From positions 1-6,594 of the forward strand of contig JAGYMJ010000434.1 in assembly GCA_018400625.1 (NCBI GenBank): DNA of 6,594 nucleotides, read 5' to 3'. The translations under genes were made by a program, and so were the position numbers. A model generated the notes under the pieces. It was given only the letters and a program-made list of their open reading frames with translations, was not told the DNA's origin and did no database searches. This stretch comes from Planctomycetota bacterium (lineage in GTDB: Bacteria > Planctomycetota > Brocadiia > SM23-32). Below, piece after piece: positions 5,319 to 6,594 of this stretch. The number at the start of each line of letters is the position of its first letter. Within the stretch, counting starts at the first letter, position 1.

Positions 5319-6594
5319 ATGCGGAATCGGGTTTTCGGAATAATGATAGGTCTGTGTTTTGTATGCATTACGCTGCCGGAAGCTTCCGGGCAACTGGTGC
5401 TGGTCGAGGACGGGGTGAGCAGAGCACCGATAGTTTTGTTTGAAAATGCTCCGCCAAAGACCGCGAGAGCGGCCCGTGAACTGGCTGAATATATCGAGAA
5501 AACGACCGGCGCGCGTCCGGACGTTATCGAGGGCGCTCCCGACCCGATCCCCGACCATGCTCTATGGGTTGGCTATCAGCCGATACTGGACTCTCTTTTC
5601 CCAGAAATTGATTTTGATTTCGCACACCCGGAGGAGATCCTGATAGCCGCCGGCGCGGACCACCTGGTCATTGCGGGGCGCGACCGCTGGAACCCCGACC
5701 ACATGGTCTCGCGGGCCGGGCGCCGCACGGAGAGCGGCGTGCAGCAGGAATACGGCACGACCAATGCGGTGTACACCTTTCTGCAGGACCGGCTTGGTGT
5801 GCGTTGGCTCTGGCCGGGCGAATTGGGCGAGGACATCATCAGGCAGGAGACGCTCTCGTTCGAACCCTTTGAATACCGCTACCATCCGCAGATTCGCGCG
5901 CGCGGAGGCGTCATGACGTTCTCCCGTATCGGCAGCGGCAGCGGATACGGCAAGGCACAGGATTGGACGCGATTCCAGAGACTCCGGCTTGGCTCGCTTG
6001 ATACCCCCGGCGGTCATGCCTTCGGAAACTGGTGGGAACGCTTCAGCGACGACCACCCCGAATATTTTGCGCTTCAGCCCGACGGCACGCGCAGCGGCTA
6101 TCCCAACCCTGGAAATGCGAAGATTTGCCACTCGAACCCCGACGTCTGGGACCAGTGGCTGGCCGACGTTGAGGCGCAGCTTGAAGCCGACCCGAACAAG
6201 ACCGTGTTCAATGCCTCACCCAACGACGGCTGGTTCAGCGGGCACTGCATCTGCGATGACTGCCGTGCGTGGGATCATCCCGATGGCGAGCTGCGCCGTT
6301 TCGTGTGGGAGGGACTCGCCCAGCAATATGTGGCGCTTTCCGACCGGGACGTAACGTTCGCCAACGTCGTCGCGCGGATGCTCAGGGAGAAATACCCCGA
6401 GGAAGATTTCTATGTCAGCATGCTGTCCTACGGCCATTCGCGGCCCGTTCCGATTGAGGCGAGGCCCGACGACAACGTGCTCATGCTCAATGTCGCCAAC
6501 TTCTTCGGCCGCCCCGATTTTGTGGACCGCGGATCCTCGCGGAGCACACTTCACAGGGAACAGCTCAAGGGATGGGGCGAGATAACCAGGCAAC
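5319..6594 (+). CDS. Exported DUF4838-type protein, probable carbohydrate-active enzyme, N-terminal 425 residues
   Basis: An open frame of 425 codons runs off the right edge with no stop. A signal peptide is clear: MRNR, a hydrophobic stretch FGIMIGLCFVCITL, then PEASG before Gln, suggesting export and cleavage near residue 24. Residues about 25-170 resemble the alpha-glucuronidase/hexosaminidase N-terminal domain: AARELAEYIEKTTGARPDV, then YGTTNAVYTFLQDRLGVRWL starting at 145 and leading into WPGE. From about 187 the protein follows the DUF4838 pattern: a Gly-His-Ala-Phe segment (H233), HPEYFAL (from 246), CHSNPDV (270-276) and SPNDGW (300-305) leading to C310-x-C312-x2-C315. That cysteine motif could bind a metal or form disulfides. 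Family members are usually longer, so more DUF4838 sequence and perhaps other modules lie beyond the window. Substrate and reaction are not known to me; cleavage of uronic-acid or amino-sugar polysaccharides is a guess from the N-terminal domain. The gene is divergent from gltBD and looks more GC-rich than gltB. Confidence 0.85.
   Translation, partial: MRNRVFGIMIGLCFVCITLPEASGQLVLVEDGVSRAPIVLFENAPPKTARAARELAEYIEKTTGARPDVIEGAPDPIPDHALWVGYQPILDSLFPEIDFDFAHPEEILIAAGADHLVIAGRDRWNPDHMVSRAGRRTESGVQQEYGTTNAVYTFLQDRLGVRWLWPGELGEDIIRQETLSFEPFEYRYHPQIRARGGVMTFSRIGSGSGYGKAQDWTRFQRLRLGSLDTPGGHAFGNWWERFSDDHPEYFALQPDGTRSGYPNPGNAKICHSNPDVWDQWLADVEAQLEADPNKTVFNASPNDGWFSGHCICDDCRAWDHPDGELRRFVWEGLAQQYVALSDRDVTFANVVARMLREKYPEEDFYVSMLSYGHSRPVPIEARPDDNVLMLNVANFFGRPDFVDRGSSRSTLHREQLKGWGEITRQ

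Noticed and set aside
5562..6131. A 189-codon minus-strand open frame opposite the DUF4838 gene.
   Set aside because: The plus strand codes for a protein with a signal peptide, ribosome binding site and family motifs across the same bases. The minus frame is a shadow favoured by high GC content.

Overview
The window holds one complete housekeeping gene, the 5' ends of two more genes, and a 566-base divergent intergenic region. On the minus strand, gltB (glutamate synthase large subunit) fills 4752 to 139. It is followed after a single base by the start of gltD (small subunit), which runs off the left edge. On the plus strand, a gene for an exported DUF4838-type protein starts at 5319 and runs off the right edge without a stop.

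Organism: a bacterium of moderate to fairly high GC with Shine-Dalgarno use that differs between genes. DUF4838 proteins with a signal peptide and an alpha-glucuronidase-like N-terminal domain are, from general knowledge, frequent in polysaccharide-degrading members of the PVC superphylum (Lentisphaerota, Kiritimatiellota, Planctomycetota) and in some Bacteroidota and Firmicutes. I favour a PVC-type bacterium, but this is inference from one gene family and is not secure.

Layout: 1-137 gltD start (minus); 139-4752 gltB (minus); 4753-5318 intergenic; 5319-6594 DUF4838 gene start (plus). The intergenic region has three parts. Next to gltB is an AT-rich stretch with a likely extended -10 promoter and a 7-bp-arm palindrome at its predicted transcription start. 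The middle (about 4843-5092) is GC-rich and full of inverted repeats, including a 16-bp-arm pair. Next to the DUF4838 gene lies a good extended -10 sigma-70-type promoter with a leader of about 160 nt ending in a clear ribosome binding site.

Function: GltB and GltD together form glutamate synthase, which turns glutamine and 2-oxoglutarate into two glutamates. GltB keeps the catalytic Cys, the FMN-domain motifs and the three cluster cysteines, so the enzyme looks functional. The DUF4838 protein is probably exported and acts on carbohydrate, but its reaction is unknown. Apart from divergent promoters, nothing in the sequence ties the two transcription units together. I do not see a clear new multi-gene system. 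The most interesting parts are the structured intergenic DNA and the uncharacterised exported protein.
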